Assembly (NCBI GenBank): GCA_016218725.1 | Contig: JACRDB010000066.1 | Span: 1-64,000, forward strand | Length of the DNA: 64,000 nucleotides | Reading direction: 5' to 3' | DNA from: Deltaproteobacteria bacterium | GTDB taxonomy: Bacteria > Myxococcota_A > Polyangia > Polyangiales > Ga0077539 | Shown here: positions 45,446 to 55,264 of the stretch, piece by piece | Layout of the letters: each line of letters starts with the position of its first letter | Position numbering within the stretch: position 1 is the first letter of the stretch | Notes under the pieces: generated by a model | The model's database searches: none | The model's input: only the letters and a program-made list of their open reading frames with translations | What the model was told of the DNA's origin: nothing | Program-made: the position numbers and the translations under genes

Positions 45446-47428
45446 GTGGCCGAGCGCACTCCGGGTTCCAGAGTCGGCGCCTTCACCCTCCGGGAACGGA
45501 TCGGGGTCGGGGGCATGAGCGAGGTGTTCCTCGCCCACGGCGCCGACGGCACCCCGGTGGTGATCAAGCTCCTCTCGGACCACCTCGCGCACGACGGGAC
45601 CTACCGCCAGCTCCTGCGCGAGGAGGCCGCCATGGGGCGGGCGCTCACGCACCCCAACGTCATCGAGGTCCTGGGCTCCGGCGACGAGGACGGCGAGCCC
45701 TTCGTGGTGCTGGAGTACATCGAAGGCGTGGACCTGTACCGCCTCCAGCGCGCGCTCCAGCGCACCCAGCGGCGCATGGAGGCCCCGCTGGCGTGCTACG
45801 TCGTGCGGGAGATTCTCGCGGGGATCGCCCACGTCCACGCCCGGCTCGACGGCCGGGGCCAGCCCACGGTGCACCGTGACGTGTCCCCGTCCAACGTGTT
45901 CCTCTCGCGGGTGGGCGAGGTGAAGGTCGGGGACTTCGGCATCGCGGCGCCCTCCGCAACGGGCACCATCCTGCGAGGCAAGCTCGGGTACATGGCCGCG
46001 GAGGTCCTTACGGGAGGCGCCGTGGACCACCGGGCGGACCTCTTCGCGGCCGGGGTCGTGCTGGCCGAGGTCCTCCTCGGGCGAACGCTCTTCAACACCC
46101 CGCAGGACCTCCCGCAGCTCCTCAGTCAGCGGGACGCCCAGGTGGAGCAGCTCGTCGAGGTCCTCTCGGATCACCCCGGGGCGCTCGTGAGCGTGGTGCT
46201 CCGGGCCCTCTCCCGGAACCCCTCGGAGCGCTACCAGACCGCCGAGGCCTTCCGCCAGGCCCTGGCCCCCCACGCCGGGGACGTCACCGAGGCGCGGTCG
46301 CTCCTGTCCGCGCTGGTGTCCTGGGTGCGCCAGGCCGCTCGGAGCCTCGCTCGGGACTCCTCCACGCCCCCGGACCCGGAGGTCACCCTGGAAGAAGAGC
46401 CCGGGCCCCAGAAGGGCGTCGCCCGCTCCAGCATGCCTCCCCCCGCCCATGATCGCCCCACGCCGGACCTGGCCCCGGACCCCGAGCGCACCGTCGAGGT
46501 CCCTCTGGTCATCTACGAAGTGCGCTCCCCGGAGGGTTCCGTCCGAGGCCGCTACACCTACGCCCGGCTCCTGGAGCTGGCCTTTGCCCACGCGCTGAAT
46601 CCGGGCGATCTGGTCGAAGCGCCAGGGTTGGGTGTACGAAGAGCGGCAGAAATGACCGAGCTCAAGGCTTTCTTCGCCGAACCTTCGGTCAAGACGAATC
46701 CCGTCGGAGGGGTGAACCCCGACTGGGCGGACGCGCTTCCGGGCTGCTCGGTGCTCAGGGCCATCGCTCGGCTGGTGTTCCAGGAGGAGAGCGGGCTGCT
46801 GGTGGCCGAGAGCCCGCCGATCCGGAACGAGGTGTATTTCTTCAAGGGCCGCCCGACGCACCTGGAGACCAACGTCCCGGGCGAGTCCCTCGGGGAGTTC
46901 CTGGTGCAGGAGGGCTCGCTCAAGCGCCACGAGCTGGACATGGCCCTGGCGATCCTGCCGCGGTGTGAAGGGCGCCTGGACCGGGCCCTGATGCAGCTGG
47001 AGCTCCTGGAGGAGACGCGCCTGGCGCAACTCTCGGACCGCCTCGCGCGGGACAAGCTCATGGACCTCTTCCGGTGGAGGCGCGGCACGCTGCGGTTCTT
47101 CCGGGCGGTGACGCCCGCGACGTCCTCGGTGGCGCTCACCATGGAGCCCTACTCCATGCTCCGGGAGGGGCTCCTCCGGGTGGACGACCCCGCCTCGCAG
47201 GTGGAGCCGCTGCTGGACTGCCGGGTCCACGCGGCCGCCGCGCACAAGAACGTCGCGAGGATTCCCCTGGTGACCCTGGACCACGACCTCTTGAACCTCG
47301 CCGACGGGAGGCTCACCGTGAGGGCCCTGGTCCAGCGCGTGGCGGGGGAGCGCCGGGCGTCCGTCACGGACGTCTCCCGGGAGCTCTTTCTCCTGCTGGA
47401 GACGGGCGCCCTGGAGCCCCTGGGGTAG
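45446..47428 (+). CDS. Ser/Thr protein kinase with GYF-like and DUF4388-like domains
   Basis: The 660-residue protein has a Hanks kinase: IGVGGMSEVFLA, VVIKLL (Lys), HRDVSPSNVF and DFGIAAP. Then comes a Pro-rich linker and a small segment around RSPEGSVRGRYTYARLLE that resembles a GYF_2 domain, and a C-terminal half (LARLVFQEESGLLVAE ... YFFKGRPTHLETN) of DUF4388/PATAN type. The start is uncertain: GTG 45446 has no well-spaced ribosome binding site, and TTG 45407 lies upstream. Confidence 0.8.
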   Translation: MAERTPGSRVGAFTLRERIGVGGMSEVFLAHGADGTPVVIKLLSDHLAHDGTYRQLLREEAAMGRALTHPNVIEVLGSGDEDGEPFVVLEYIEGVDLYRLQRALQRTQRRMEAPLACYVVREILAGIAHVHARLDGRGQPTVHRDVSPSNVFLSRVGEVKVGDFGIAAPSATGTILRGKLGYMAAEVLTGGAVDHRADLFAAGVVLAEVLLGRTLFNTPQDLPQLLSQRDAQVEQLVEVLSDHPGALVSVVLRALSRNPSERYQTAEAFRQALAPHAGDVTEARSLLSALVSWVRQAARSLARDSSTPPDPEVTLEEEPGPQKGVARSSMPPPAHDRPTPDLAPDPERTVEVPLVIYEVRSPEGSVRGRYTYARLLELAFAHALNPGDLVEAPGLGVRRAAEMTELKAFFAEPSVKTNPVGGVNPDWADALPGCSVLRAIARLVFQEESGLLVAESPPIRNEVYFFKGRPTHLETNVPGESLGEFLVQEGSLKRHELDMALAILPRCEGRLDRALMQLELLEETRLAQLSDRLARDKLMDLFRWRRGTLRFFRAVTPATSSVALTMEPYSMLREGLLRVDDPASQVEPLLDCRVHAAAAHKNVARIPLVTLDHDLLNLADGRLTVRALVQRVAGERRASVTDVSRELFLLLETGALEPLG

Positions 47429-47437
47429 GGTTCCTCC

Positions 47438-48049
47438 GTGGGTGAGCAGTTTGAGCCTCGGACCGTGGGCATCGTGGCGTTGTCCTCGCTCCTCGGGGGC
47501 TTCGTGGTGGTCTTCGGTGGTGGGATGCTCGCGCTCCGAGGCCCCGGCCCGCCTGCGACGCTGCCCCCGGGGGCGCCCCCGGTCGCGGTGTCGGGCTCCG
47601 ACGCCGGCGGCGCGAACGCGCCGGTCGCGCAGGCGTCGACCCCGGACGCCGCGGGGGCGGGTCCCGCGGAGGACGCTGGGGGACCCGGAGCCACCACCGC
47701 CACGGGCGTCGCGGTCGCGCCGCTGTCGGTGAACCGGTGCTTCGCGGGGATGGCCCCGACGCCCGTCGCGGGCGCCCAGTGCGGCTCCCTGGCGGCGCTG
47801 GACCGCCACTTCGCCGCGAAGGCCTCGGACATCGCCGCGTGCGGGCGGGGCCACGGGTCCCTGGCCTTCGTGATGGATTTCCGCTTCTCCACCAGCTTTG
47901 TCCGGGCCTGGGGCGGGCCGAGCAGCACCATCCCCGACGCGGGCGCCGTGGCCGCGTGCGTGCGCCGGGTGACCGCGCCGCTGCCCCTGGCGCAGGTGCC
48001 CCACGCCTACGACCGCTACGTGGCCACCCTGGGCGTCACCTGGCCGTGA
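47438..48049 (+). CDS. Small membrane-anchored protein, possibly AgmX/PglI C-terminal-like
   Basis: The 203-residue product has one N-terminal helix (VGIVALSSLLGGFVVVFGG), a Gly/Ala/Pro-rich linker and a C-terminal domain with two Cys and VVMDF-like strands that could match the AgmX/PglI-like C-terminal domain of myxobacterial gliding proteins. That is only a weak likeness. It follows the kinase by nine bases on the same strand and overlaps the convergent oxidase gene by 14 bases. Confidence 0.55.
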   Translation: MGEQFEPRTVGIVALSSLLGGFVVVFGGGMLALRGPGPPATLPPGAPPVAVSGSDAGGANAPVAQASTPDAAGAGPAEDAGGPGATTATGVAVAPLSVNRCFAGMAPTPVAGAQCGSLAALDRHFAAKASDIAACGRGHGSLAFVMDFRFSTSFVRAWGGPSSTIPDAGAVAACVRRVTAPLPLAQVPHAYDRYVATLGVTWP

Positions 48050-49166
48050 GCCCGGTGCCCCGGCGGCGCACGAGGCCCTCGCGCGCCGCGGCGAGGTTGG
48101 CGCAGCCCGCGAGCTTCATGGCCCGGAGGAGCTCCTCGCGCAGGAGGGAGAGCACCCGGCGCACGCCGGCCTCGCCGCCGCAGGCCAGGCCCCAGAGGAC
48201 CGGGCGCCCGAGGAAGACCGCGCGGGCCCCGAGGCCCAGGGCCACGAGGCAGTGGGTGCCGCTCCGGACGCCTCCGTCCACGTACACCTCCGCGCGCTGA
48301 CCGACGGCGGCGGTGACCTCCTCCAGGGCCTCCGCGGTGGACGGCGCCTGGTCGAGCTGGCGCCCCCCGTGGTTGGACACCCAGACCGCGGCGGCGCCGT
48401 GGTCCAGGGCCCTCCTGGCGTCGTCGCCGCGCACGATGCCCTTGACCACCACGGGCATTGGAAAGGCCCTCTCGGCCAGCCAGCCGAGGTCCTTCCAGGT
48501 GAGCGTCGGGTCGTGGCGCGCGGCCACGTAGCGGGCCAGGAGCGAGCCGTCCCCCTCGCGGATGGACGCGTCCATGTTCTCCACCAGGTTGGCCATCTCC
48601 AGGCCCTGGGGCAAGGCGAAGCCGTTGCGCACGTCCGCGAGGCGCCGCCCCAGGACGGGCGTGTCCGCGGTGAGCACCAGGGCCGTGCAGCCCGCCTTGC
48701 GGGCGCGCTCCACGAGCTTCTCGGTGAAGGCCCGGTCCGCGTGAACGTAGAGCTGAAACCACCGGTGGCCCGCCGGGGCGCTTTGGGACAGCTCCTCCAC
48801 GCTCGTCGTGGCGAGCGTCGATGCGACGTAGAGGGAGCCCTCGGCGGCGGCGGCCCGGGCCGAGGCCAGCTCGCCCTCGGGGTGCGCCATGCGGTGGTAC
48901 GCCGTGGGCGCCACCAGCAGCGGCGTGGAGACCGGCGCCCCGAGCACCGTGGCGCCCAGCTCGGGCTTCGCCACGTCCACCAGCGTGCGGTACCAGAGGG
49001 CGTACTCCGACCAGGCCTCGCGGTTTCGTCGGAGGGTGTGCTCCTCGTCGGCCCCGGAGCGGAAATAGTCGTACGCCATGGCCGGGAGGCGCGCCCGGGC
49101 GGCGGCCTCGAAGTCGTCCACGGTGACCAGCGACGACAGGTCCGGGGCGGCCTCCTCGGGGGTCAT
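48036..49166 (-). CDS. FMN-dependent alpha-hydroxy-acid oxidase/dehydrogenase
   Basis: The 376-residue enzyme fits the glycolate/lactate oxidase family: [17 protein letters not shown] at the N-terminus, [22 protein letters not shown] (Lys), SNHGGRQLD and the FMN-phosphate segment [10 protein letters not shown]. It oxidises 2-hydroxy acids to 2-oxo acids. Its start overlaps serC by four bases (ATGA). It could use hydroxy acids such as lactate or, given serC, a hydroxypyruvate-linked acid; that is a guess. Confidence 0.9.
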   Translation of the reverse strand: MTPEEAAPDLSSLVTVDDFEAAARARLPAMAYDYFRSGADEEHTLRRNREAWSEYALWYRTLVDVAKPELGATVLGAPVSTPLLVAPTAYHRMAHPEGELASARAAAAEGSLYVASTLATTSVEELSQSAPAGHRWFQLYVHADRAFTEKLVERARKAGCTALVLTADTPVLGRRLADVRNGFALPQGLEMANLVENMDASIREGDGSLLARYVAARHDPTLTWKDLGWLAERAFPMPVVVKGIVRGDDARRALDHGAAAVWVSNHGGRQLDQAPSTAEALEEVTAAVGQRAEVYVDGGVRSGTHCLVALGLGARAVFLGRPVLWGLACGGEAGVRRVLSLLREELLRAMKLAGCANLAAAREGLVRRRGTGLTAR

Positions 49167-50251
49167 CCCCGGCGCGCGGCGAAGTCGCCCAGGAACGCCG
49201 CCAGCGTCGCGACGTGCGAAGGCTCCACGGCGTTGTAGAGCGACACCCGGATGCCCCCCACGGAGCGGTGGCCCTTCAGGCCCACCATCCCGGCCTTCTT
49301 CGCCTCCGCGACGAAGTCCTCCTCCAGGGCCTCCGTCGGCAGCCGGAAGACCACGTTCATCGCCGAGCGCGAGCCCTCCTCCACGGGGCAGCGGTAGAAC
49401 TCTGGCCGGGCATCGATGGCGCCGTAGAGGGTCCGGGCCTTCTCCGCGTTGCGGGCGCCCACGGCCTCCAGGCCCCCGAGGGAGCGGGCCCAGGCCAGCA
49501 CGTTGCGCATCAGGTACACCGCGAAGGTGGGCGGGGTGTTGTACAGGCTGTTGTTCTCCGCGTGGACGCCGAAGCGAAAGATCTTCGGGAGGTCCTTGCG
49601 GGCCGTCGCCAGGAGGTCCTTGCGGATGAGGAACACGGTCACGCCCGAGGGCCCGAGGTTCTTCTGCGCGCCGGCGTAGATGAGCGCGTAGGGGCGCACG
49701 TCCGTGGGCCTCCAGAGGAAATCCGAGGACATGTCCGCCACCAGGGGCACCGCCCCGGTGTTCGGCGTGCGGCGCCACTGGGTGCCGAAGAGCGTGTTGT
49801 TCGTGGTGATGTGCGCGTAGCACGCCGAGGGGTCGAGCTTGAGCTCGTCCTGCGTGGGGATCCGGGCGTAGCGCTTGTTCACCGCCGTGGAGCAGGCCAC
49901 CCGCGCCGAGCCCACCCGCTGGGCCTCCTCAAAGGCCTTCTCGCTCCAGCCGCCCGTGAGCACGTAGTCCGCGCTCCGGCCGGGGTGCAGGAAATTCATC
50001 GGCACCGTCGCGAAGGCCTGGCTGGCCCCTCCCTGGAGGAGCAGCACCTCGTGGTCCTCGGTGCCCCCGAGGAGCTCCCGCAGGAGCGCGATGGCCTCGT
50101 TGTGCACGCCCTCGTACTGCTTGCCCCGGTGGCTGTGCTCCAGGATGCCCATCCCCGAGCCCTCGAAGTCCAGGAACTCGTCCCGGGCTCGCTCCAGCGC
50201 CGCGAGGGGTAACCCCGCGGGACCCGCATTGAAATTGATCACCCTCGCCAT
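49163..50251 (-). CDS. serC: Phosphoserine aminotransferase
   Basis: The 362-residue enzyme has [13 protein letters not shown] at the N-terminus, [11 protein letters not shown] and the PLP lysine in [11 protein letters not shown], with the conserved [13 protein letters not shown] at the C-terminus. It makes phosphoserine in serine synthesis and can also act in pyridoxine synthesis. GGAGG lies eight bases ahead of ATG 50251. It is divergent from hisZ, 58 bases away. Confidence 0.95.
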   Translation of the reverse strand: MARVINFNAGPAGLPLAALERARDEFLDFEGSGMGILEHSHRGKQYEGVHNEAIALLRELLGGTEDHEVLLLQGGASQAFATVPMNFLHPGRSADYVLTGGWSEKAFEEAQRVGSARVACSTAVNKRYARIPTQDELKLDPSACYAHITTNNTLFGTQWRRTPNTGAVPLVADMSSDFLWRPTDVRPYALIYAGAQKNLGPSGVTVFLIRKDLLATARKDLPKIFRFGVHAENNSLYNTPPTFAVYLMRNVLAWARSLGGLEAVGARNAEKARTLYGAIDARPEFYRCPVEEGSRSAMNVVFRLPTEALEEDFVAEAKKAGMVGLKGHRSVGGIRVSLYNAVEPSHVATLAAFLGDFAARRG

Positions 50252-50309
50252 CGTCCGTCCTCCGTCGTGGCGCCGGAGGGTAGCACGCCTTGCCCGCGCG
50301 GCTCCCCCC

Positions 50310-51575
50310 GTGCTTCCCTCCCCCGTCGTGGAGCCCCCCGCCCCGTCCATCCTGCGCGTCGCGCCGGGCCCCTGCGCGCTCCCCGGAGGGATGAGGGACC
50401 TCCTCCCGGAGGAGGCCCTCGGGCGCCGGTACCTGGCGCGCGCCGTGCGCGAGGTCTTTGCCAGCCACGGGTATCGTCCCGTGCTCCTGCCCGCCTACGA
50501 GCTGGAGGAGGTGGTGACCCGGGGCCTCGGTCCCGGGGCCCAGGGAGAGCTCCTGCGCTTCCTCGATCCCGAGTCCGGCGAGGTGCTGGTCCTTCGGCCG
50601 GACATGACCCCGCAGGTCGCGCGCCTGGTGGCCTCCAGGCTCAAGGGCCTGCCTCCGCCCGTGAGGCTCTCCTACGAGGGCAGCGTGGTGCGCCGCACCC
50701 GCGGGCGCACCCGGAGGCACCGGCAGCTCGCCCAGGCGGGCATCGAATGTCTGGGCCATCCCCGCCCGGAGGCCGACGCCGAGGTGCTGGTCACCATGGC
50801 CCGCGCCCTGCGCGCCGCGGGCCTCGGGGCCTTCACCGTGGAGCTGTCCCACGCGAGGCTCGTGACCGCCTGCCTGGAGGCGGTCCCGGAGGGCCTGCGG
50901 GAGCCCGTGGCGGACGCCCTCGGGGCCCGCGACGAGGCCGTCTGGAGGGCGCTCCTTCGAGGGCACCCGGAGGCCTCCGGGGGGCTCTCCCGCCTGGCCT
51001 CCCTGGCGGGCGACCGGGCGGTCCTGGCAGAGGCCCGGAGGGCGCTCCCGGAGGCCCTCCACCCGGCCCTGGAGACCCTGGAGACCATCGCCGGCGCGGC
51101 GCTCCTGCGCGAGCCCTCGCTGGACCTCCGGGTGGACCTCGGCGAGGCGCGGGGTCAGGGGTACTACACCGGCGCGCTGTTCCAGTTTTTGGTGGAGGGG
51201 GCCGGAGAGCCCGTCGCCACGGGAGGACGCTACGACGACCTCCTCGGGCGCTACGGCCACCCCCTGGCTGCCACCGGCTCGGCCCTGCGACTGGACGTCC
51301 TGGAGGGCTGCCTCGGCGCGCGGGAGGCGCCCGGTGGAGAGCGCAGGGCGCTCGTGTGGGGCGCCTCCCCCGCGCGCGGCGCCCTCGCGGACCGGCTCCG
51401 GGCGTCGGGCCTGGAGGTGGCGGAGCTTGACACCCTGGACGAGGCGACGGCCCGAGGCTACGCCCGGGCCCACGGGATCGCGCGGGTGGAGTCCTCGTGG
51501 GGTGCTACCATCGCCGCCGAGAAGGGAGCAGAAGATGCCAGCGTGGGTGGTGGTCGGAGCCCAGTGGGGGGATGA
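50310..51575 (+). CDS. hisZ: ATP phosphoribosyltransferase regulatory subunit
   Basis: The 421-residue protein is a histidyl-tRNA-synthetase-like fold without the anticodon domain: [33 protein letters not shown] and [15 protein letters not shown]. HisZ activates the short HisG of the histidine pathway. GTG 50310 is taken (GTG 50328 possible). The end runs 41 bases past the start of purA, an unusual overlap in a very common hisZ-purA pair. Confidence 0.85.
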   Translation: MLPSPVVEPPAPSILRVAPGPCALPGGMRDLLPEEALGRRYLARAVREVFASHGYRPVLLPAYELEEVVTRGLGPGAQGELLRFLDPESGEVLVLRPDMTPQVARLVASRLKGLPPPVRLSYEGSVVRRTRGRTRRHRQLAQAGIECLGHPRPEADAEVLVTMARALRAAGLGAFTVELSHARLVTACLEAVPEGLREPVADALGARDEAVWRALLRGHPEASGGLSRLASLAGDRAVLAEARRALPEALHPALETLETIAGAALLREPSLDLRVDLGEARGQGYYTGALFQFLVEGAGEPVATGGRYDDLLGRYGHPLAATGSALRLDVLEGCLGAREAPGGERRALVWGASPARGALADRLRASGLEVAELDTLDEATARGYARAHGIARVESSWGATIAAEKGAEDASVGGGRSPVGG

Positions 51576-52806
51576 GGGCAAGGGGAAGGTCGTCGACCTG
51601 ATCGCCGAACAGGCTGAGCTGGTCGCGCGTTACGGCGGCGGCGCCAACGCAGGGCACACGCTCAAGGTCGGGGGGGTGAAGGTGGTCACGCACCTCCTGC
51701 CCTCCGGGGTGCTCCACCCTGGCGTGCGCTGTGTCCTCGGGGCGGGCATGGTGATCGATCCGAAGGTCCTGGTGGACGAGCTCCAGGACTGCGAGGCCCG
51801 GGGCTTCCAGGTGCGCGACCGGCTCCTGGTGAGCGCCCGCGCGCACCTGACCTTCCCCTTTCAGAGCGCCATTGACCGCGCGGCCAACGCGGGCCCGCGG
51901 AGCCTGGGGACCACCGGTCGGGGCATCGGCCCCACCTACGCGGACAAGGCCGCGAGGCTCGGCCTGCGGGTCGGCGAGGCGTGCGACCTCGGGCGCCACG
52001 GAGACGCTCTAGACGCGTTGGTGGACACCTGGGCCGCCAGGGCCCGCGCGGTGGGCGCCGAGGCCCCCTCCAGGGAGGGCACCCGGGCCTGGCTCGGGCC
52101 CCTTACGGACGAGCTTCGCCCGCTCCTTGGAGACGCCTCCCTCGCCGTGGACACCGCCATTCGGGAGGGGCGCCGGGTGGTGCTCGAGGGCGCCCAGGGG
52201 ACGCTCCTGGACCTGGATCACGGGACCTACCCCTTCGTGACGAGCTCCAACACCGTGGCGGGCGGGGCGTGTACGGGCCTTGGCATTGGTCCTACGCGCA
52301 TCACCGAGGTCCTCGGGATCACCAAGGCGTACTGCACCCGGGTCGGCCACGGCCCCTTCCCGACGGAGCTCTCCGGGCCCGAGGGCGAGCGCCTGCGGGA
52401 GCAGGGCGAGGAGTACGGCGCCACCACCGGGCGCCCCCGGCGCTGCGGCTGGCTGGACCTCCCCGCGCTGCGTTATGCGGCCCGGGTCAACGGGTTGACG
52501 GCGCTCGCGGTGACCAAGCTGGACATCCTCGCGGAGTACCCCGAGGTGCCGGTCTGCGTGGCGTATACGGTCGACGGCGCGCGTACGGAAGAATTCCCGG
52601 TAGACGCCCTGGACCGCGCCGAGCCCGTCTATGAGCGCTGGCCCGGCTGGGACCGCTCCGTGGCGGAGGCCCGCCTCGAGGACGCGCTGCCGGTGTCCGT
52701 GCGGCGCTACCTCCAGGGGATCGAGAAGGCCGTAGGGGTGCCCGTGGTGCTGGCCTCGGTGGGGGCCGAGAGGGCCGCCACCATCGTGCGGCGCGCGCTG
52801 TTCTAG
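51535..52806 (+). CDS. purA: Adenylosuccinate synthetase
   Basis: The 423-residue enzyme has the GTP-binding [14 protein letters not shown] near residue 8-21, the His-bearing GGANAGHTL and GTTGRGIGPTYADKAAR. It makes adenylosuccinate from IMP, aspartate and GTP. AGGGAG eight bases ahead of ATG 51535 supports the start. It overlaps the hisZ 3' end, so translation may be coupled. Confidence 0.95.
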   Translation: MPAWVVVGAQWGDEGKGKVVDLIAEQAELVARYGGGANAGHTLKVGGVKVVTHLLPSGVLHPGVRCVLGAGMVIDPKVLVDELQDCEARGFQVRDRLLVSARAHLTFPFQSAIDRAANAGPRSLGTTGRGIGPTYADKAARLGLRVGEACDLGRHGDALDALVDTWAARARAVGAEAPSREGTRAWLGPLTDELRPLLGDASLAVDTAIREGRRVVLEGAQGTLLDLDHGTYPFVTSSNTVAGGACTGLGIGPTRITEVLGITKAYCTRVGHGPFPTELSGPEGERLREQGEEYGATTGRPRRCGWLDLPALRYAARVNGLTALAVTKLDILAEYPEVPVCVAYTVDGARTEEFPVDALDRAEPVYERWPGWDRSVAEARLEDALPVSVRRYLQGIEKAVGVPVVLASVGAERAATIVRRALF

Positions 52807-52809
52807 GCC

Positions 52810-53316
52810 ATGGCGGCGGTCGACCGGGGCGCGCTGATCCTCTGTCGGGACCCGACCCGGGAGTACCGCGGCACGCACCGCACGCCCCTGGACGGCGTGG
52901 CCTTCCGCGGTCGCCGGGGCCGGGACCTCGGCCGCCGCTACGCCGAGGCCCTGGTCGACGGCGAGGGCGTGCTCCAGGACCTGGACCAGGCCCTGGCCCT
53001 CTGCGCCGAGGCGACGGCCCTTGGCATCCCCTCGCTGGAGGTGATCGTCTTTGAGGTGCCCCAGCGCCCGGCCGGCCCGCTGGCGGTGCTGGAGCCGCCC
53101 CCCGCGGAGGGCCTGGAGCTCCTGGGCTGGGACGTCTTCGAGCCCCTTGAGCCCTGGTGGTCGCCGCTCTCGTCAGGGGCCGTCGAGGGGCTCAACGCCT
53201 GCGGGCTCTTCGCGCGCCGGGAGGACGCCGAGGCCCTGGCCCGGCGCCTGAACGACGACGGCGCGACGGACGAGCCGGCCGAGGCCGTGAGGGTGTGGAA
53301 GGCACTTCCCGGGTGA
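52810..53316 (+). CDS. Unknown protein downstream of purA
   Basis: The 168-residue product is soluble and not recognised. It starts three bases after the purA stop, so it is co-transcribed. It has no signal peptide. The mixed alpha/beta pattern with a Leu/Ala-rich end gives no functional clue. Confidence 0.6.
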   Translation: MAAVDRGALILCRDPTREYRGTHRTPLDGVAFRGRRGRDLGRRYAEALVDGEGVLQDLDQALALCAEATALGIPSLEVIVFEVPQRPAGPLAVLEPPPAEGLELLGWDVFEPLEPWWSPLSSGAVEGLNACGLFARREDAEALARRLNDDGATDEPAEAVRVWKALPG

Positions 53317-53352
53317 CGTCAAGGGCCTCCCCCGAGGTTCCGTAGGGAGCCC

Positions 53353-53382
53353 GAAAATGCGCTGGAATTCCAGGTGATTTTC
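53353..53382. promoter_or_regulatory. 30-base interrupted palindrome upstream of the WYL regulator
   Basis: GAAAAT-N3-CTGGAATTCCAG-N3-ATTTTC pairs both the inner 12-base core and the outer 6-base arms. It lies 71-100 bases ahead of the WYL regulator start, a good candidate for its own dimeric operator. Confidence 0.6.
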
Positions 53383-53452
53383 CCGCCCTGGCACAATCGC
53401 CCGGGGGAAGCCCTTGTGAACCGTGGCCATGTTGTGACATTCACCGTCCACC

Positions 53453-54487
53453 ATGGTGACGCGTCGTCCTTCGCCGGGTCGTCCGGCCGGGCAGTACACC
53501 CAGGCGGTGAGGCTCTTTCAGCTCTACCACCTGCTGGAGTCGGCCACGGACGGCGTGAAGATCGATGACATCGCCCGCGAGCTCGGGGTCACCGCCCGGA
53601 GCATCCGCCGGGACTTGAAGGCCCTGGAGGTCGCGCAGCTCGAGCTCGAGAACGTGGAGATCCACGACGAGCGGCGGGTGCGCATCAAGCGCACCGGGAG
53701 GACCACGGAGCCCATCCGGCTGACGCGCTTCCAGAAGTTCTCCCTCAACGCCGTGCGGCGGGTCTTTGACGTGCTGGTGGGCACGCCCTTCCACGATGAC
53801 CTGTCGCAGGTGTTCACCAAGCTGGCGCCCGTGGGCGAGGACGAGGGCGCCGCCCTGGGGGATCGCTTCGTGTACATCCCCGAGGCGCCCAAGAACTACC
53901 GCCGGCAGAAGGACCAGCTCTACGACATCTACGACGGGGTGCTGCGGAGCCTCACCTTGCAGTTCAACTACGAGGGTGGCACCGCCCCCGGCGGGCGCAA
54001 GGTGGAGCCCTACGCCCTGGTGCTCTACCGCAATGGCCTCTACGTCGTGGGTCGGGACGTGCAGAAGGACGCCCCGAGGACCTTCGCCGTGGAGCGCATG
54101 AAGCGGGTCCGCACGCTAACCACGCAGCCCTTCAAGCGGGACCCGAGCTTCGACGTGTCCCACATGTTCGACGGGGCCTTCGGGCTCATGGGCGGCACCG
54201 AGCGCTACCGGGTCGTGGTGGACTTCTCCCCGCGGGTGGTGCGCTGGATCCAGGAGCGCGACTGGCACCCGTCGCAGCAGTTCCAGAGCCTCCCGGACGG
54301 GGGCATCAGGATGGAGCTGGAGGTCACCAACCTCCAGGAGATCGTGACCTGGGTGCTCTCCTGGGGCGCCGCGGCGGTGGTGCGGGAGCCCCCGGTGCTC
54401 GTGCAGCGGCTGCGCGAGGAGCACCTCCGCGCGTCGCAGCAGTACGACAGCGCGCCGTCAGCCCTCGGCGCCGCGCCGAGCGCCTGA
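53453..54487 (+). CDS. HTH/WYL-domain transcriptional regulator
   Basis: The 344-residue protein has an N-terminal winged helix-turn-helix (DDIARELGVTARSIRRDLKAL near 38-58) and, from about 150, a WYL domain (KVEPYALVLYRNGLYVVGRD) followed by a WCX-like C-terminal extension. Such regulators often respond to nucleic-acid or small-molecule ligands. A strong palindrome upstream may be its operator. It ends convergently, with a 30-base overlap, with the Lgt-like gene. Confidence 0.9.
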   Translation: MVTRRPSPGRPAGQYTQAVRLFQLYHLLESATDGVKIDDIARELGVTARSIRRDLKALEVAQLELENVEIHDERRVRIKRTGRTTEPIRLTRFQKFSLNAVRRVFDVLVGTPFHDDLSQVFTKLAPVGEDEGAALGDRFVYIPEAPKNYRRQKDQLYDIYDGVLRSLTLQFNYEGGTAPGGRKVEPYALVLYRNGLYVVGRDVQKDAPRTFAVERMKRVRTLTTQPFKRDPSFDVSHMFDGAFGLMGGTERYRVVVDFSPRVVRWIQERDWHPSQQFQSLPDGGIRMELEVTNLQEIVTWVLSWGAAAVVREPPVLVQRLREEHLRASQQYDSAPSALGAAPSA

Positions 54488-55252
54488 GGCCACGAGCCAC
54501 GCGCCCAGCGCCAGGAGCCCGAGGCTCGCCCACTGGCCCGGCGTGAGGTGCAGGTAGCGCGGGTCGCTCTCGGGCAGGTCCGTGGCGCGCAGGTGGTCCA
54601 GCGGGAACCGCAGGAGCGCGTAGGCCACCGCCAGGGAGCCGGTGAGCACCCCCGGGGGGGCCTTGGCGCGCGCCACCCGCAGCACCACCAGCGCCAGCAC
54701 CGGCGTGAGCAGGAGCTCAAGGAGCCCGAGGTCCAGCCTGGGGCCGCCCATGGGAGCCTCCGGCGGCGGCGGCCAGTCGGGCGGGAAGCGCACGGCGAGG
54801 AGGCTCTCGGAGCGCCTCCCGGGGTGGTCGTGGGCGAGCGCGCAGCCCAGGCGCCCCACCGCCCAGCCGAAGGGAAACGCGTAGCTGGTCACGTCCGCCC
54901 ACACCCTGGGGTCGAGCTTCTTCCACCGGAGGTACGCGAGGCCCGCGAGCACCGCGCCGGCAAAGCCCCCGAAGGAGGACAGCCCGCGGTGCAGGAGCAG
55001 GAGCTCCAGGGGGCGCTCCAGGACGAGCCTGGGGCGGTAGAGCACCACGTCCAGGACGTGGCCGAAGGTGAAGCCGCCGACGAGGCACGCGATGGCGAAG
55101 ACGTCCGCGTGGTTGGGGTCGAGGCCCAGGGCCCTGGCGCGGCGCACGCTGAAGTGGTGCGCGGTGAGCGCCGCGAGGGCGGCCAGGAGCCCGAAGGTGT
55201 ACACCCTCACGCCGGCGATGGTGAACCTTGACCAGTCGTAGAAGGGGATCAC
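54458..55252 (-). CDS. Prolipoprotein diacylglyceryl transferase-like protein
   Basis: The 264-residue protein is a seven-or-so-helix membrane protein like Lgt (YTFGLLAAL, GLSSFGGFAGAVLAG, AFPFGWAVGRLGCALAHD, YALLRF). The active-site His of the S-F-H-G-G motif reads Phe and the Asn of G-R-I-G-N reads Cys, so its activity is doubtful. It may be a paralogue with a changed role. It sits 12 bases from comEC on the same strand. Confidence 0.65.
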   Translation of the reverse strand: MIPFYDWSRFTIAGVRVYTFGLLAALAALTAHHFSVRRARALGLDPNHADVFAIACLVGGFTFGHVLDVVLYRPRLVLERPLELLLLHRGLSSFGGFAGAVLAGLAYLRWKKLDPRVWADVTSYAFPFGWAVGRLGCALAHDHPGRRSESLLAVRFPPDWPPPPEAPMGGPRLDLGLLELLLTPVLALVVLRVARAKAPPGVLTGSLAVAYALLRFPLDHLRATDLPESDPRYLHLTPGQWASLGLLALGAWLVASGARRGAEG

Positions 55253-55264
55253 GCGCGCCGAGTG

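Noticed and set aside
53323..53352. GC-rich inverted repeat after the purA-linked gene, possible terminator
   Set aside because: The stem is imperfect (GGGCCTCCC/GGGAGCCC) and no T-run follows.
53391..53410. CTGGCACAATCGCCCGG as a sigma-54 promoter
   Set aside because: The -24 GG is present but no GC at the -12 position; spacing does not fit.
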